Below, in pieces: positions 36,759 to 45,542 of a stretch of DNA of 64,000 nucleotides. This DNA is from Cyanobium sp. Aljojuca 7A6 (GTDB lineage: Bacteria > Cyanobacteriota > Cyanobacteriia > PCC-6307 > Cyanobiaceae), in assembly GCF_024346455.1 (NCBI RefSeq), contig NZ_JAGQCY010000007.1, positions 62,001 through 126,000 on the forward strand, in the 5' to 3' direction. A program made the translations under genes and the position numbers. The notes under the pieces are model-generated. The model was not told the DNA's origin, ran no database searches, and worked only from the letters and a program-made list of their open reading frames with translations. Within the stretch, counting starts at the first letter, position 1, and every line of letters starts with the position of its first letter.

Positions 36759-38323
36759 AGCCGCCAGCGGCGCACCACCTCCTCCACACCCAGGCCGTCG
36801 AGATCGACCTGGGCATTGAGGCGCTGCATCGTGGCGGCGGGGATCTGGCCGGCCAGGGCTTCGATCACGGGCACCAGCTCCGGGCGCCGCCGCAGGCTGG
36901 CGGCGTTGAACACGGGTACGGCTTCGTAGGGGGGGAAGTAGTGGCGGTCGTCCCTCAGCTGTTGCAGGTCGAGGGCGGGGATCAGGCCATTGGTGGTGTC
37001 GCCGGCGATCAGGTCAACCCGCCCCTCGGCCAGGGCCCGGTAGGTGAGACCCAGGTCCATGGCCTCGGGGGGCTGGGCGAAGCGCAGCCCGTAGCGCTGG
37101 GCCAGGCCGACGAAGCCATCGGGCCGATTGAGGAATTCGTAGCCGAAGCCCGCCCGCCAGGTGGGGGTGTGGGGGGCCGCCTCACTGATCGTGGCGATCC
37201 CCAGCCGCCGGGCTGCATCGCGCCGCACCAGGATCGCAAAGCTGTTTTCGAACCCCAGCGAGGGGAACACGCTGAGTCCGAAGCGCTCGCCATACAGCCG
37301 GCGCGTTTCCTCGAACACCTGCCGCGCCGGATCGGGCGTGTCCGGCGGCGGTGGGGGCTGGTCAAGCAGCGTGGTCCAGGCGGTGCCGGTGTATTCCACA
37401 TAGCCGTCGATGCGGCCGCTGCGCACGGCGGCGTGGATCAGGCCGGTGCCCCCCAGGCCGAAGTCCCGCCGCACCTTCAACGGGGTGGCGGCCTCGATCT
37501 GCTGGGCCAGCAGTTCCCCCAGGATCAGTTGTTCGGTGAAGCTCTTGCTGCCGATCCGCACCGTGCCGGTGTTGGCGGTAGGCAGCAGTTGCAGGGCCAG
37601 CACGGTGCCCAGGGCAAGGCCCGCCAGGAGCCACGCGAGCCGCAGAGGCCGTCGTCGGCCGGCGGCGGTTCCCTTGGCACGGGGCTGGGCCAGCCGTCGC
37701 TCCAGCAGCCCCAGGCCGCCATCGGCGACCAGGGCGATGGCGGCGGCCGGCAGGGCCCCGGCCAGGATCAGGCCGTTGTTCACCGTGGCGATGCCCCGGA
37801 AGATGAACACCCCCAGGCCGCCGGCGCCGATGGCGGCGGCGATCGTGGCCACCCCAACGCTGATCACCGTGGCCACCCGGAGGCCGGCCATCAGGGTGGG
37901 CAGGGCCAGAGGCAGCTCCACCCGCAGCAGCACCTGGCGGCCGCTGAGTCCGAGGGCTTGGCCGGCCTGCTTCAACCCTGGGGGCACCTGGGCCAGGCCG
38001 GTGACCAGACCCCGCAGCAGGGGCAGCAGGGCGTAGAGGGTGAGGGCCACGATCGCCGGTGTGGTGCCGATGCCCCCCAGCAGCGGCACGGTGAGCAGCA
38101 GCCCGAAGATCGCCAGGCTGGGGACCGTCTGCACCGTGCTGGCCACCGCCAGCACCGGCCCGGCCCAGCGGGGCCGGCGGCTGATCCACAGGCCCAGCGG
38201 CAGGCTGATCGCCAGGGCCAGGCCGATGGCGGTGCCCACCAGCAGCAGGTGCTCGCCGCTGCGCTGCAGGATCTCCCCCGCCAGGGCGCCATCCCACCAG
38301 GCCGGCGGCCACGGGCCGGTCAA
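36728..38323 (-). CDS. ABC transporter permease/substrate-binding fusion, osmoprotectant (OpuB/ProX) type
   Basis: Residues 1-215 are a permease with about six helices and the EAA-like contact loop QAGQALGLSGRQVLLRVELP. After a linking helix, residues about 250-531 are a periplasmic binding domain starting VRIGSKSFTEQLILGELLAQ with YVEYTGTAWTTLL, typical of glycine-betaine/choline (OpuBC) proteins. The TTG start overlaps the stop of the APC permease gene (TTGA). No ABC ATPase for it is found nearby. The substrate, probably a quaternary amine, is inferred. Confidence 0.85.
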   Translation of the reverse strand: MTGPWPPAWWDGALAGEILQRSGEHLLLVGTAIGLALAISLPLGLWISRRPRWAGPVLAVASTVQTVPSLAIFGLLLTVPLLGGIGTTPAIVALTLYALLPLLRGLVTGLAQVPPGLKQAGQALGLSGRQVLLRVELPLALPTLMAGLRVATVISVGVATIAAAIGAGGLGVFIFRGIATVNNGLILAGALPAAAIALVADGGLGLLERRLAQPRAKGTAAGRRRPLRLAWLLAGLALGTVLALQLLPTANTGTVRIGSKSFTEQLILGELLAQQIEAATPLKVRRDFGLGGTGLIHAAVRSGRIDGYVEYTGTAWTTLLDQPPPPPDTPDPARQVFEETRRLYGERFGLSVFPSLGFENSFAILVRRDAARRLGIATISEAAPHTPTWRAGFGYEFLNRPDGFVGLAQRYGLRFAQPPEAMDLGLTYRALAEGRVDLIAGDTTNGLIPALDLQQLRDDRHYFPPYEAVPVFNAASLRRRPELVPVIEALAGQIPAATMQRLNAQVDLDGLGVEEVVRRWRLQQAGAEGAS

Positions 38324-39672
38324 GGCGCTTCGGCCGGCATCAGGGCCCGGGTGGCCCAGAACAGGGGCACACTCACGCCGATCAGCAGCAGGGCCCAGCC
38401 GCTGTTGGCGGTGTCGTTGAGCAGGGCGCCCACCAGGAAGGCGATCGATCCCACCAGCACGATGGCGGTGCTCCATGGGTGGCCCCAGGCCTGGAACGGC
38501 CGTGGCCGCTCCGGCTCCCGCAGGCGCAGCACAAACAGGCAGACGATCCCCACCAGGTAAAGGCTGACGTAGAGGAACGCCGCCAGCCCGAGCAGGATCG
38601 TGAAATCGCCGGCAAGCACCAGCAGGGCCGAGGCCAGGCTGGTGAGCACCAGGGCCACGGTGGGGGTGCCGCCCTTGTTCACCCGGTCGACCAGGGGGCT
38701 GAAAAGTTTGTCCCGGCTGAGGCCATAAAGGATGCGGGGGGCGCCCATGATCGAGGCGTTGATCAGGCCCGCCAGGGACACCAGCGCCAGCACGGTGATC
38801 GCCTGGCCGCCGAAGGCGCCGAACAGCAGGGCGGCCGCATCCGCCACCGGCAGGCTGGAGACGGCGATCACCTTCAGGGGCAGCACCCGCAGCAGGGCCA
38901 GGTTGAACAGGGTGTAAATGGCGATCACGGCCAGAACCCCGCCGATCAGGGAGCGGGGCAGGTCCTCCTGGGGTTCGCTGAACTCCTCGGAGAAGTAGAT
39001 GGGGCTGTGCCAGCCGTCGTACGTGGTGACGATCGCCTGCAGGGAGAACACCAGCGCCACCGCCAGGCCGGTCCAGCCCGCCGGGGTGGCGAGGGCCGCG
39101 GCCGGGGTGGGGATCGCCGCACTGGCGGCGGCGCGGCTGTCGGGGCCACCCAGCAGGAAGCAGGCCGCCACCACCGCCAGGAAGGCGATCGCCTTGGCCA
39201 GGCTGAGCAGCTTCTGGCTGCCGCTGCCGGCCTCCACCCCCAGCAGCTGGATGCAGGTGAACAGGGCCACCACCGCCAGCCCCACCAGCTTTCCGGGCAG
39301 CTCCAGGCCCGGCAGCAGGAACAGCGTGTACTCGCCGATGGTGATCGCCACCCAGGCGATGCCGGTGCAGTGGCCGATCCAGTCCATCCAGCCCACGCTG
39401 AAGCCGGCGGCATCGCCGAAGCAGCGTCGGGCGTAGACGTACCAGCCGCCGGCCAGGGGCAGGCTGGCCCCCAGCTCCGCCACGGCGATGGCGCCGAGCA
39501 GGGCATAGAGGCCGCCGGCCAGCCAGGCCGCCACCACCCAGGGGCCGCTGCCCATCTGGGCCGCCACCAGACCGGGGGTGCGCAGGATGCCGGCGCCGAT
39601 GGTGCCACCCACCGCTCCGGCGACGCCGAAGGTCACCCCCAGCACGTTGAGCAGGCGGCCCGGCGACTCCAA
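38320..39672 (-). CDS. APC-family amino acid/amine permease
   Basis: Twelve-helix secondary transporter of 450 residues. The N-terminal VGGTIGAGILRTPGLVA is the conserved APC unwound-helix motif, and GWYVYARRCFGDAAGFSVGW and ILYGLSRDKLFSP are family signatures. The start is TTG in front of the first helix, since no ATG is available. It is coupled by TTGA overlap to the permease/binding fusion downstream, suggesting linked uptake of related substrates. Substrate unknown. Confidence 0.9.
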   Translation of the reverse strand: MESPGRLLNVLGVTFGVAGAVGGTIGAGILRTPGLVAAQMGSGPWVVAAWLAGGLYALLGAIAVAELGASLPLAGGWYVYARRCFGDAAGFSVGWMDWIGHCTGIAWVAITIGEYTLFLLPGLELPGKLVGLAVVALFTCIQLLGVEAGSGSQKLLSLAKAIAFLAVVAACFLLGGPDSRAAASAAIPTPAAALATPAGWTGLAVALVFSLQAIVTTYDGWHSPIYFSEEFSEPQEDLPRSLIGGVLAVIAIYTLFNLALLRVLPLKVIAVSSLPVADAAALLFGAFGGQAITVLALVSLAGLINASIMGAPRILYGLSRDKLFSPLVDRVNKGGTPTVALVLTSLASALLVLAGDFTILLGLAAFLYVSLYLVGIVCLFVLRLREPERPRPFQAWGHPWSTAIVLVGSIAFLVGALLNDTANSGWALLLIGVSVPLFWATRALMPAEAP

Positions 39673-39707
39673 GTCCGGGGGCGCCGGATCGGGGGGAGCG
39701 GAGGGCG

Positions 39708-40772
39708 TCAGGAGGCGATCACCCGTTCCAGCAGGGCGTGGAGCTCGTCCAGTTCGTGGCGACTCAGCAGCCAGTCGCCCTGCTGATCCTTGGTGACGCG
39801 GGCCTCGATGATCCAGCCGTCTTCCGTGCGCGCGATGGCGAAATGGGGGGACTGGAAAGGGGCGACCATGGGCTGGCGGGAAAGAGGCGGTACCTCCTGC
39901 TTAGCCAGATCCGCCAGCAGCGGTGGTGGGCCCAGCTGCTCGAGCCGGAACGTGTCGCCGTAGCTGGGGGTGGGCTGCTGGGAATAGAAACGGGCGGCGG
40001 CGGGCCGGCCCAGGCGGCGGCGGGTGCTGGCCACCAGGGCGGCGGCCCGGCTGCGCCCTCGCAGGGCCTGCAGCACCAGCGTCTGCAGCCAGTCGGGCGG
40101 GGTGCTCCAACCCAGGGCGGCGCAGGTCTGGCGATCCAGCAGGCCCAGCAGTCCCTGCCTCAGGGCGGGGCGCAGGGGCGCGGGCCAGTCGGCCAGGAGC
40201 ATGGCCAGGGTGGCCTCGGCGATGCGGCGGTTGGTGGCGGCCGGGGCGAAGACGTCCCGCTCCACCCGCTCGTTCAGGGCCAGCAGCGCCTCGAGGCTGT
40301 CCGGCAGGTCTGTGATCCCCATCCGTTCGCCCACCCCGCCCCAGAAGCGGAACAGGTGCTCCTGCTCCAGGGGCGTCAGCGGCCGCCAGCCATAACGGGC
40401 CAGCCAGCGGATCGGCTCCGCCACGAAGGTGGAGAGCACATACAGGAAATCGTCGTTGCCGATCGCGTAGTGGCCGTGGATGCGGTTCATGCGCGCGATC
40501 ACGGCGGCTCCGGCCGGGCTGCCTGGCCCATGGCGCAGCAGTTCGGCCACCATCAGACCCGTGTCGTCGTAGCGCTTACGGGGCCGGTGCTCGAACTCCC
40601 CGGTGCGGGCCAGCAGGCCGGAGATGGAGGGGACGCAGAAGGTCTTGAGCAGGGCCAGCTCCAGGGCCCGGGTGAGGTCCCAGGAAAACAGTTCCCCCGC
40701 CAGCTGATGGGCGGTGGCTTCGGCGGCCCGCAGGGTCGTGGCGGCGTCTGGCGGTTCGGTGGGGGGATGCAT
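39708..40772 (-). CDS. oxygenase-MpaB/rubber-oxygenase family protein (DUF2236)
   Basis: Predicted haem protein of 354 residues. The DUF2236 core is visible as KRYDDTGLMVAELL near 68, RMNRIHGHYAIGNDDFLYVL near 93 and EQEHLFRFWG near 135, with His and Arg residues positioned as in latex-clearing and MpaB proteins. The C-terminal 50 residues form a short extra domain (HFAIARTEDGWIIEARVT). No signal peptide. Substrate unknown; the family includes oxidative C-C bond cleavage enzymes. It is upstream of the APC gene (35-base gap) and just after the DUF924 gene. Confidence 0.8.
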   Translation of the reverse strand: MHPPTEPPDAATTLRAAEATAHQLAGELFSWDLTRALELALLKTFCVPSISGLLARTGEFEHRPRKRYDDTGLMVAELLRHGPGSPAGAAVIARMNRIHGHYAIGNDDFLYVLSTFVAEPIRWLARYGWRPLTPLEQEHLFRFWGGVGERMGITDLPDSLEALLALNERVERDVFAPAATNRRIAEATLAMLLADWPAPLRPALRQGLLGLLDRQTCAALGWSTPPDWLQTLVLQALRGRSRAAALVASTRRRLGRPAAARFYSQQPTPSYGDTFRLEQLGPPPLLADLAKQEVPPLSRQPMVAPFQSPHFAIARTEDGWIIEARVTKDQQGDWLLSRHELDELHALLERVIAS

Positions 40773-40782
40773 CGGGCGCGGG

Positions 40783-41328
40783 TCAGAAGCGGGAGCCGGG
40801 CTGCAGGAGGAAGGCCACTTCCTCGTTGGTGCTGGGCCGGCCCAGGGCCGCGTTGCGATGGGGAAAGCGACCGAAGCGGACGATCACCTCCAGGTGGCGG
40901 CGGGCGAACTCGGCGGTGCGCGCGTCGGTGTGGCGCTCGAACAGGGGCAGGCCCAGCTCCTGGAGGGCCAGATCCTCACTGTGCATCAGGGGCATCAGCC
41001 AGAACGGCCGCCGTTCTGGTGCCGGCTCCGCGTCGACCCAGCCGGCCTCCAGGGCCCGAAGCGTCAGGGCCTGGGCCTGGCCATCCCCGGCGAAGGCGCG
41101 GGCCTGGTCGCGCCAGATCTGACGGGGGAACTGGTCGAGCAGCAGCAGCAGGGCGAGGGCGTACGGGGCGGTCTCGCCCCAGGGGGCCAGGCCGCCGGCC
41201 AGGGCCTGTTCGGTGAGCTCCGCGAACCGTTTCCGCACGGCCTGGTCGCCCTCGGCACCAGGCCTGAACCAGGCGGAGGGGGGAAGCTCATCGAACCAGA
41301 AATGCAGTACCTCCTCTGGGGTCGGCAT
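40783..41328 (-). CDS. DUF924 family protein
   Basis: Helical protein of 181 residues. It opens EVLHFWFDELPPSAWF and has LLLLLDQFPRQIWRDQARAFA near 78, LMPLMHSEDLALQE near 110 and RFGRFPHRNAALGR near 150, the characteristic DUF924 blocks. The fold is TPR-like and its biochemical role is unknown. Gaps are 10 bases to the MpaB gene and 3 bases to the small membrane protein gene, indicating one operon. Confidence 0.9.
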   Translation of the reverse strand: MPTPEEVLHFWFDELPPSAWFRPGAEGDQAVRKRFAELTEQALAGGLAPWGETAPYALALLLLLDQFPRQIWRDQARAFAGDGQAQALTLRALEAGWVDAEPAPERRPFWLMPLMHSEDLALQELGLPLFERHTDARTAEFARRHLEVIVRFGRFPHRNAALGRPSTNEEVAFLLQPGSRF

Positions 41329-41331
41329 GGC

Positions 41332-41553
41332 TCAGATGAGGAATCGGGACAGAAGAAAGGGAAGCACCATCAGCACCAGAGCCACGGCCACCAGGGCGGC
41401 CAGGTTGCTGAAGCCGAAGGGGATCACCACCAGCAGCACCCCACAGCCCAGGGCCACTGCGTGGCCCTGCTTCTTGCCGTACAGCATGTAGCCCAGTCCG
41501 ACCGACCCGAACAACAGCGCCAGCAGCAGGCGGAGGCTGGGATCGCTGCGCAT
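41332..41553 (-). CDS. small membrane protein, 73 aa
   Basis: Starts at MRSDPSLRLLLALLFGSVGL. Contains about three hydrophobic segments, with a GYMLYGKKQGH loop between the first two, suggesting an amino-acid-transport-type small membrane protein of the kind seen next to soluble enzymes. The N-terminal extension of the longer frame to 41613 is not protein-like. Three bases separate its stop from the DUF924 start. Function unknown. Confidence 0.7.
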   Translation of the reverse strand: MRSDPSLRLLLALLFGSVGLGYMLYGKKQGHAVALGCGVLLVVIPFGFSNLAALVAVALVLMVLPFLLSRFLI

Positions 41554-41615
41554 GGATCCTGGCCCGGAGCGGCGGACGCCCCCATGCTGGGGCTCCCATG
41601 TGCTCCTGCCCACCC

Positions 41616-42374
41616 ATGACCCACCTGGTGGTGCTCCAGCACCTGGAGCGGGAAGGCCCGGGCCGCTTTGCCGAGGAGGCCAGACGTCGGGGGTGGATGG
41701 TGACGGTGTGTCGGCCCGACCGGGGGGAGGCTCTCCCCCGCCTCGGCCCCGATCAGGCTCTGCTGGTGCTGGGGGGACCGATGGGGGTGGCGGACATCGG
41801 TTCGCCGTCGTTTCCCTGGTTGGCGGGGGAGGTGGCGTTGCTGCGGGAGTGCCTGACCTGCGAGCGCCCGGTGATCGGCCTGTGTCTGGGGGCCCAGCTG
41901 CTGGCCGTCGCCGCCGGCGGCCAGGTGGTGCCGTTGATGGCGGGGGAGCCCCCCGTGCGGGCCTATGAGGTGGGCTGGGGGCCGGTGGCGTGGACCCTGC
42001 CGCAGAAGGAGGAGCCGGTGCTCGCCGGGCTCGGGGACACCATGCCGGTGCTGCACTGGCATGGGGACCGGATCCAGCTGCCGGCCGCGGCCACCCTGCT
42101 GGGGTCCACGCCCCTGTGTGCCGAGCAGATGTTCCGGATCGACCACCACGCCCACGGACTCCAGTTCCACGTGGAGGTGACGCAGGCCGCGCTGCAGGCC
42201 TGGCTCGACGAGGACGGCGACTATGTGCGGCAGGCGCTCGGGCCGGACGGGGTCGAGCAGGTGCGGGCCGGCCAGGCGCGCTGGGGGGAGGAGGGGGAGC
42301 GCCAGGGGCGCCTGCTGATCAACAACCTGCTGGATCGGGCCTGGGCCCTGCTGGGGGGGTATCCCCTGCTGTGA
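41616..42374 (+). CDS. class I glutamine amidotransferase (GATase1) protein
   Basis: Stand-alone GATase of 252 residues. LVLGGPMGVADIGSPSFPW near 50 is typical of the YfeJ/GuaA-like single-domain group. The triad is nucleophile C90 (VIGLCLGAQLLA), H185 and E187 (LQFHVEVT). There is no synthetase partner in the frame, so it may act on a small glutamine-like or gamma-glutamyl substrate. The 3' end overlaps the opposing TrpD2-like gene by 56 bases. Confidence 0.9.
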   Translation: MTHLVVLQHLEREGPGRFAEEARRRGWMVTVCRPDRGEALPRLGPDQALLVLGGPMGVADIGSPSFPWLAGEVALLRECLTCERPVIGLCLGAQLLAVAAGGQVVPLMAGEPPVRAYEVGWGPVAWTLPQKEEPVLAGLGDTMPVLHWHGDRIQLPAAATLLGSTPLCAEQMFRIDHHAHGLQFHVEVTQAALQAWLDEDGDYVRQALGPDGVEQVRAGQARWGEEGERQGRLLINNLLDRAWALLGGYPLL

Positions 42375-43473
42375 GCGCCAGCCCGTCGGCCAGCTGACGG
42401 CGCCGCTGCTCCACGGCCCCATCCTCCAGCAGCCGTTCCGCCAGGGTCAGCCCGGCCTGGAGGCTCTCGCTGATGCCGGCGCGCCAGAGCAGGAATCCAG
42501 CGTTCCAGATCAGCCCCGCCGCCAGGGGCCCTGATCCGGCCAGGGCCTCCCGGGCCTGGCCCCGCCACTGCGCCACGCTCTCCAGCGGCACTTCGGGCGC
42601 CCCCAGGCCGTGGTCCCGGGCTCGCAGGATCAGCCGTTCCGAGTCCCCACCCCGCCGCTGGGAGGCGATCGCCACCCGGTTGGTGGGCAGCTCCACGCCC
42701 CCCTCCATCCCCTTGATCAGCAGCAGCTCGTCCTGGCCGGTGGCGGCGAGCGCTTTGCGGGCCAGTCGCTCGGTGGGGGCATGGACGAAGCCGCTGACCT
42801 GAAGGTGGGGCCCGTCGTGGCAGCTCCACAGCAGTTCGAGGGTGGCGATCGGCGGACGCTTGCCGATCTGCTCCCGCACCGGCACCAGCTGCTCGGCGGC
42901 CGGGAAGTGCGCCGGCTGGTGCACCAGGGCCAGCCCTTCCTGGGCGAAGCGGCGGTTCACGGCGCCCCAGGGGAGATCGCGCCGATCGAGGTCGAGGGCG
43001 GCCAGGGCCTCAGCCGTGGTGAAGCCGTACTTCACGGGCATCGGGCCGCCGCCATGCAGCACCACCCCGGCGCCGGCCGTCACCAGCAGCAGGGCCACCA
43101 GGGGCAGCAGCGGGGCGGAACGGCTGCGGCCATCGAAGGGCACACCGAAACTGAGCACCCGGCGCGGCGTCGTCGCCAGCCGGGGCCCCCGCCGCCGGTA
43201 GCTGTCCAGCAGGCCGGCCAGCTCCTGGGGCTCCGGGCGCCGCAGGCGATGGGCGATCAGGAAGGCGCCGGCCTGGGCGTCGGTGCAGCGACCGTCGAGC
43301 AGCAGATCGAGGGCTTCGCCGGCCTCGGCCCGGCTCAGGGCACGTCCGCTGCGTTCGCCGCTGCCCAGGGCGGCGATCAGCTCGCGGCAGCGGCCGTGGT
43401 CGGCCCCCAGGGCCTCCCCCTGCTGCTGACGCCGCTGCGCTGTCCATTCCCCCCACGGGCTCGGCGTCGACAT
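42319..43473 (-). CDS. TrpD2/YbiB-like protein, anthranilate phosphoribosyltransferase fold (copy 2)
   Basis: Paralog of the protein at 32613-33722. The same blocks are present: GAFLIAHRLRRPEPQEL, FGVPFDGRSRSAPLLPLVAL, VVLHGGGPMPVKYGFTTAEA and VSGFVHAPTERLA. As in copy 1 the PRPP and anthranilate motifs of true TrpD are replaced. 384 residues from ATG 43473. The C terminus is extended and overlaps the amidotransferase gene. It is divergent from the chelatase-like/cobA/moaC/moeA genes across a 40-bp gap, so the two units must share promoter space. Confidence 0.8.
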   Translation of the reverse strand: MSTPSPWGEWTAQRRQQQGEALGADHGRCRELIAALGSGERSGRALSRAEAGEALDLLLDGRCTDAQAGAFLIAHRLRRPEPQELAGLLDSYRRRGPRLATTPRRVLSFGVPFDGRSRSAPLLPLVALLLVTAGAGVVLHGGGPMPVKYGFTTAEALAALDLDRRDLPWGAVNRRFAQEGLALVHQPAHFPAAEQLVPVREQIGKRPPIATLELLWSCHDGPHLQVSGFVHAPTERLARKALAATGQDELLLIKGMEGGVELPTNRVAIASQRRGGDSERLILRARDHGLGAPEVPLESVAQWRGQAREALAGSGPLAAGLIWNAGFLLWRAGISESLQAGLTLAERLLEDGAVEQRRRQLADGLALTAGDTPPAGPRPDPAGC

Positions 43474-43513
43474 GCGCGGCGGCCTCCATAGGGTGATCCC
43501 TAGGCTGAGGGGT

Positions 43514-44161
43514 ATGCGCCGGATCATCGCAAGCCCCCTTCTGCTGGTGGTGCATGGCCGTGCCGGTGGGGTGATCCCCGTCGAGCTGCTGGAGCTGGCC
43601 CGTCAGCTGGAAGAGGGCCGTGGGGCGCCCGTGGGGCTGGAGGCGCTCACCGCGGGCGAACCCCCGGCCCTGCCGTCCGGCAGCGCCGCACCCCCCCTGC
43701 TGCTGGTCCCCCTGTTCCTCCTGCCCGGCAGCCATGTGCGCCGGGACGTGCCACGGATCGCCGAGCGTTGCCGACGGCGTGGGCCGCTGCGGCGCCTGCC
43801 GTTCCTGGGCTCCTGGCCCGCCTGGCAGGGGGCCCTGGCCGCCGAACTGGCGGCCCTCAAGGCGCAGACCGTGGCGCCGGCGGGGGCTGGGCCCTGGCTG
43901 CTGCACCACCCCCTGGACGGGCCCCTGGGGGCGGCGTTCCTGGCCCACCTGGAGGTGGTCACCGGTGGCCGCTGCCGGCCCACTCCATACACTGCCCCCA
44001 ATCTCGAGGACGCTCCGCTGCCCCTGCCTGGCCCCGCCCTGCCCCTGGCCCTGGCGGCCAACCGGCTCACCGACGCCCTGCCGTCGCCGCTGGGCGTGCC
44101 GTTGCTGCAGCGGCCCCGGTTCCGGGCCGTGCTGCTGGAGGCGCTGATGGCGCTGCCATGA
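43514..44161 (+). CDS. CbiX/SirB-like sirohydrochlorin chelatase homolog
   Basis: Class II chelatase-like protein of 215 residues. LLLVVHGRAGG near 10 holds the first metal-binding His and VPLFLLPGSHVRRDVPRI near 65 the second, both diagnostic of CbiX/SirB. The stop overlaps cobA (ATGA). CobA makes precorrin-2, and this protein is the natural candidate to insert iron into sirohydrochlorin for NirA and sulfite reductase. Longer than minimal SirB (about 130 residues). Cobalt insertion for B12 is the alternative. Confidence 0.72.
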   Translation: MRRIIASPLLLVVHGRAGGVIPVELLELARQLEEGRGAPVGLEALTAGEPPALPSGSAAPPLLLVPLFLLPGSHVRRDVPRIAERCRRRGPLRRLPFLGSWPAWQGALAAELAALKAQTVAPAGAGPWLLHHPLDGPLGAAFLAHLEVVTGGRCRPTPYTAPNLEDAPLPLPGPALPLALAANRLTDALPSPLGVPLLQRPRFRAVLLEALMALP

Positions 44162-44967
44162 CGGACGCGACCCTGGCCCCGGCGGCGAACGACAGTCCCG
44201 GCACGGTGTACCTGGTGGGGGCCGGCCCCGGCGATCCGGACCTGCTCACCCTGCGGGCCCACCGGCTGCTGCAGCAGTGCGACGCCCTCGTCTACGACTC
44301 CCTGGTGCCCACGGCCCTGCTGGATCTGGTGCCGGCGGACTGTGAGCGGCACTTCGTCGGCAAGCGCCGCGGCCACCATTCGGTGCCCCAGCCCAGCACC
44401 AACGCCGTGCTGCGCGAACTGGCCGGCCGCCGGCGGCTGATCGTGCGCCTCAAGGGGGGCGATCCGTTCCTGTTCGGCCGCGGTGGCGAGGAGGCGGCCC
44501 ACCTGGCCGCCCACGGCATCCCGGTGCAGGTGGTGCCCGGGGTCACCGCCGGCATCGCCGCCCCCGCCTACGCCGGCATTCCGGTCACCCACCGGCGGGC
44601 GGGATCGAGCGTCACCTTCGTGACCGGCCACGAGGAGATCGACAAGCGCCGCCCCGGCGTCGACTGGCGCGGCCTGGCCCGCAGCAGCGACGGCCTGGTG
44701 ATCTACATGGGCCTGCACAACCTGCGCCACATCGTCGCGGAGCTGATCGCGGGGGGCCTGGACCCCACCACCCCCGCCGCCGTGATCCAGCAGGGCACCG
44801 TGCGGGGCCAGCGGCAGCTGGTGGCCACCCTGGCCGTGCTGGCCGACCGGGTGGAGGCCGAGGCCTTCGCCTCCCCCTCGATCGTGGTGGTGGGCGCGGT
44901 GGTGGAGGAGCGGGTGGCCTCCTGTGCGCCTCCGCCCGCCGATGTGGCGATGCCGATCCCCTTCTGA
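44158..44967 (+). CDS. cobA: uroporphyrinogen-III C-methyltransferase
   Basis: Methylates uroporphyrinogen III to precorrin-2, the branch point to sirohaem and cobalamin. Signature stretches are [40 protein letters not shown] and [20 protein letters not shown]. 269 residues, a single-domain enzyme without the CysG dehydrogenase part. Its start overlaps the chelatase-like gene. Placed with nitrate genes, it probably serves NirA sirohaem supply. Confidence 0.95.
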   Translation: MTDATLAPAANDSPGTVYLVGAGPGDPDLLTLRAHRLLQQCDALVYDSLVPTALLDLVPADCERHFVGKRRGHHSVPQPSTNAVLRELAGRRRLIVRLKGGDPFLFGRGGEEAAHLAAHGIPVQVVPGVTAGIAAPAYAGIPVTHRRAGSSVTFVTGHEEIDKRRPGVDWRGLARSSDGLVIYMGLHNLRHIVAELIAGGLDPTTPAAVIQQGTVRGQRQLVATLAVLADRVEAEAFASPSIVVVGAVVEERVASCAPPPADVAMPIPF

Positions 44968-45026
44968 GCCCCGCCCGCCGGCAGGGGCGCCATGCTGGGC
45001 CCCAGCCCGATCCCGTCAGCTCCGGC

Positions 45027-45542
45027 ATGAGCCAGCCCGGCCTCTCCCACCTCAACGCCGCCGGCCAGGTGCACATGGTGGAGGTGGGCGACCGGCCCGC
45101 CAGCGACCGCCGCGCCGTGGCCGAGGGCCACATCACCATGGCGCCCGAGGTGCTGGCCCTGGTGCTGGAGGGCCGGGCGGCCAAGGGCGACGTGCTGGCG
45201 GTGGCACGGGTGGCGGCGATCCAGGGCGCCAAGCGCACCTGGGAGCTCATTCCCCTGTGTCACCCGATCGCCCTCACCGGCCTGGAGGTGCGGATCGAGC
45301 CGATGGCCGACGGCAGCGGGCTGCGGCTGGAGGCCAGCGCCCGCACCAACGGCGCCACCGGCGTGGAGATGGAGGCCCTGACAGCGGTGCAGGTGGGCCT
45401 GCTCACCCTCTACGACATGGTCAAGTCGGCCGATCCGGCCATGACCATCGGCCCGGTGCGGCTGCTGCGCAAGGAAGGGGGACGCCGGGGCCCCTGGGAG
45501 CACCCCGACGTCCGGGGCCTGGCCGGGGCGAGCGATGGCTGA
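45027..45542 (+). CDS. moaC: cyclic pyranopterin monophosphate synthase MoaC
   Basis: Second enzyme of molybdopterin synthesis. [32 protein letters not shown] and [20 protein letters not shown] with LYDMVKSAD are the MoaC motifs. 171 residues. It overlaps moeA by eight bases. The MoaA partner is not in this window. Confidence 0.96.
   Translation: MSQPGLSHLNAAGQVHMVEVGDRPASDRRAVAEGHITMAPEVLALVLEGRAAKGDVLAVARVAAIQGAKRTWELIPLCHPIALTGLEVRIEPMADGSGLRLEASARTNGATGVEMEALTAVQVGLLTLYDMVKSADPAMTIGPVRLLRKEGGRRGPWEHPDVRGLAGASDG

Noticed and set aside
39185-39192. GCGATCGC octamers (HIP1-like), also near 42665, 49630 and 58096
   Set aside because: Few copies, mostly inside genes; not dense enough to call a repeat feature.
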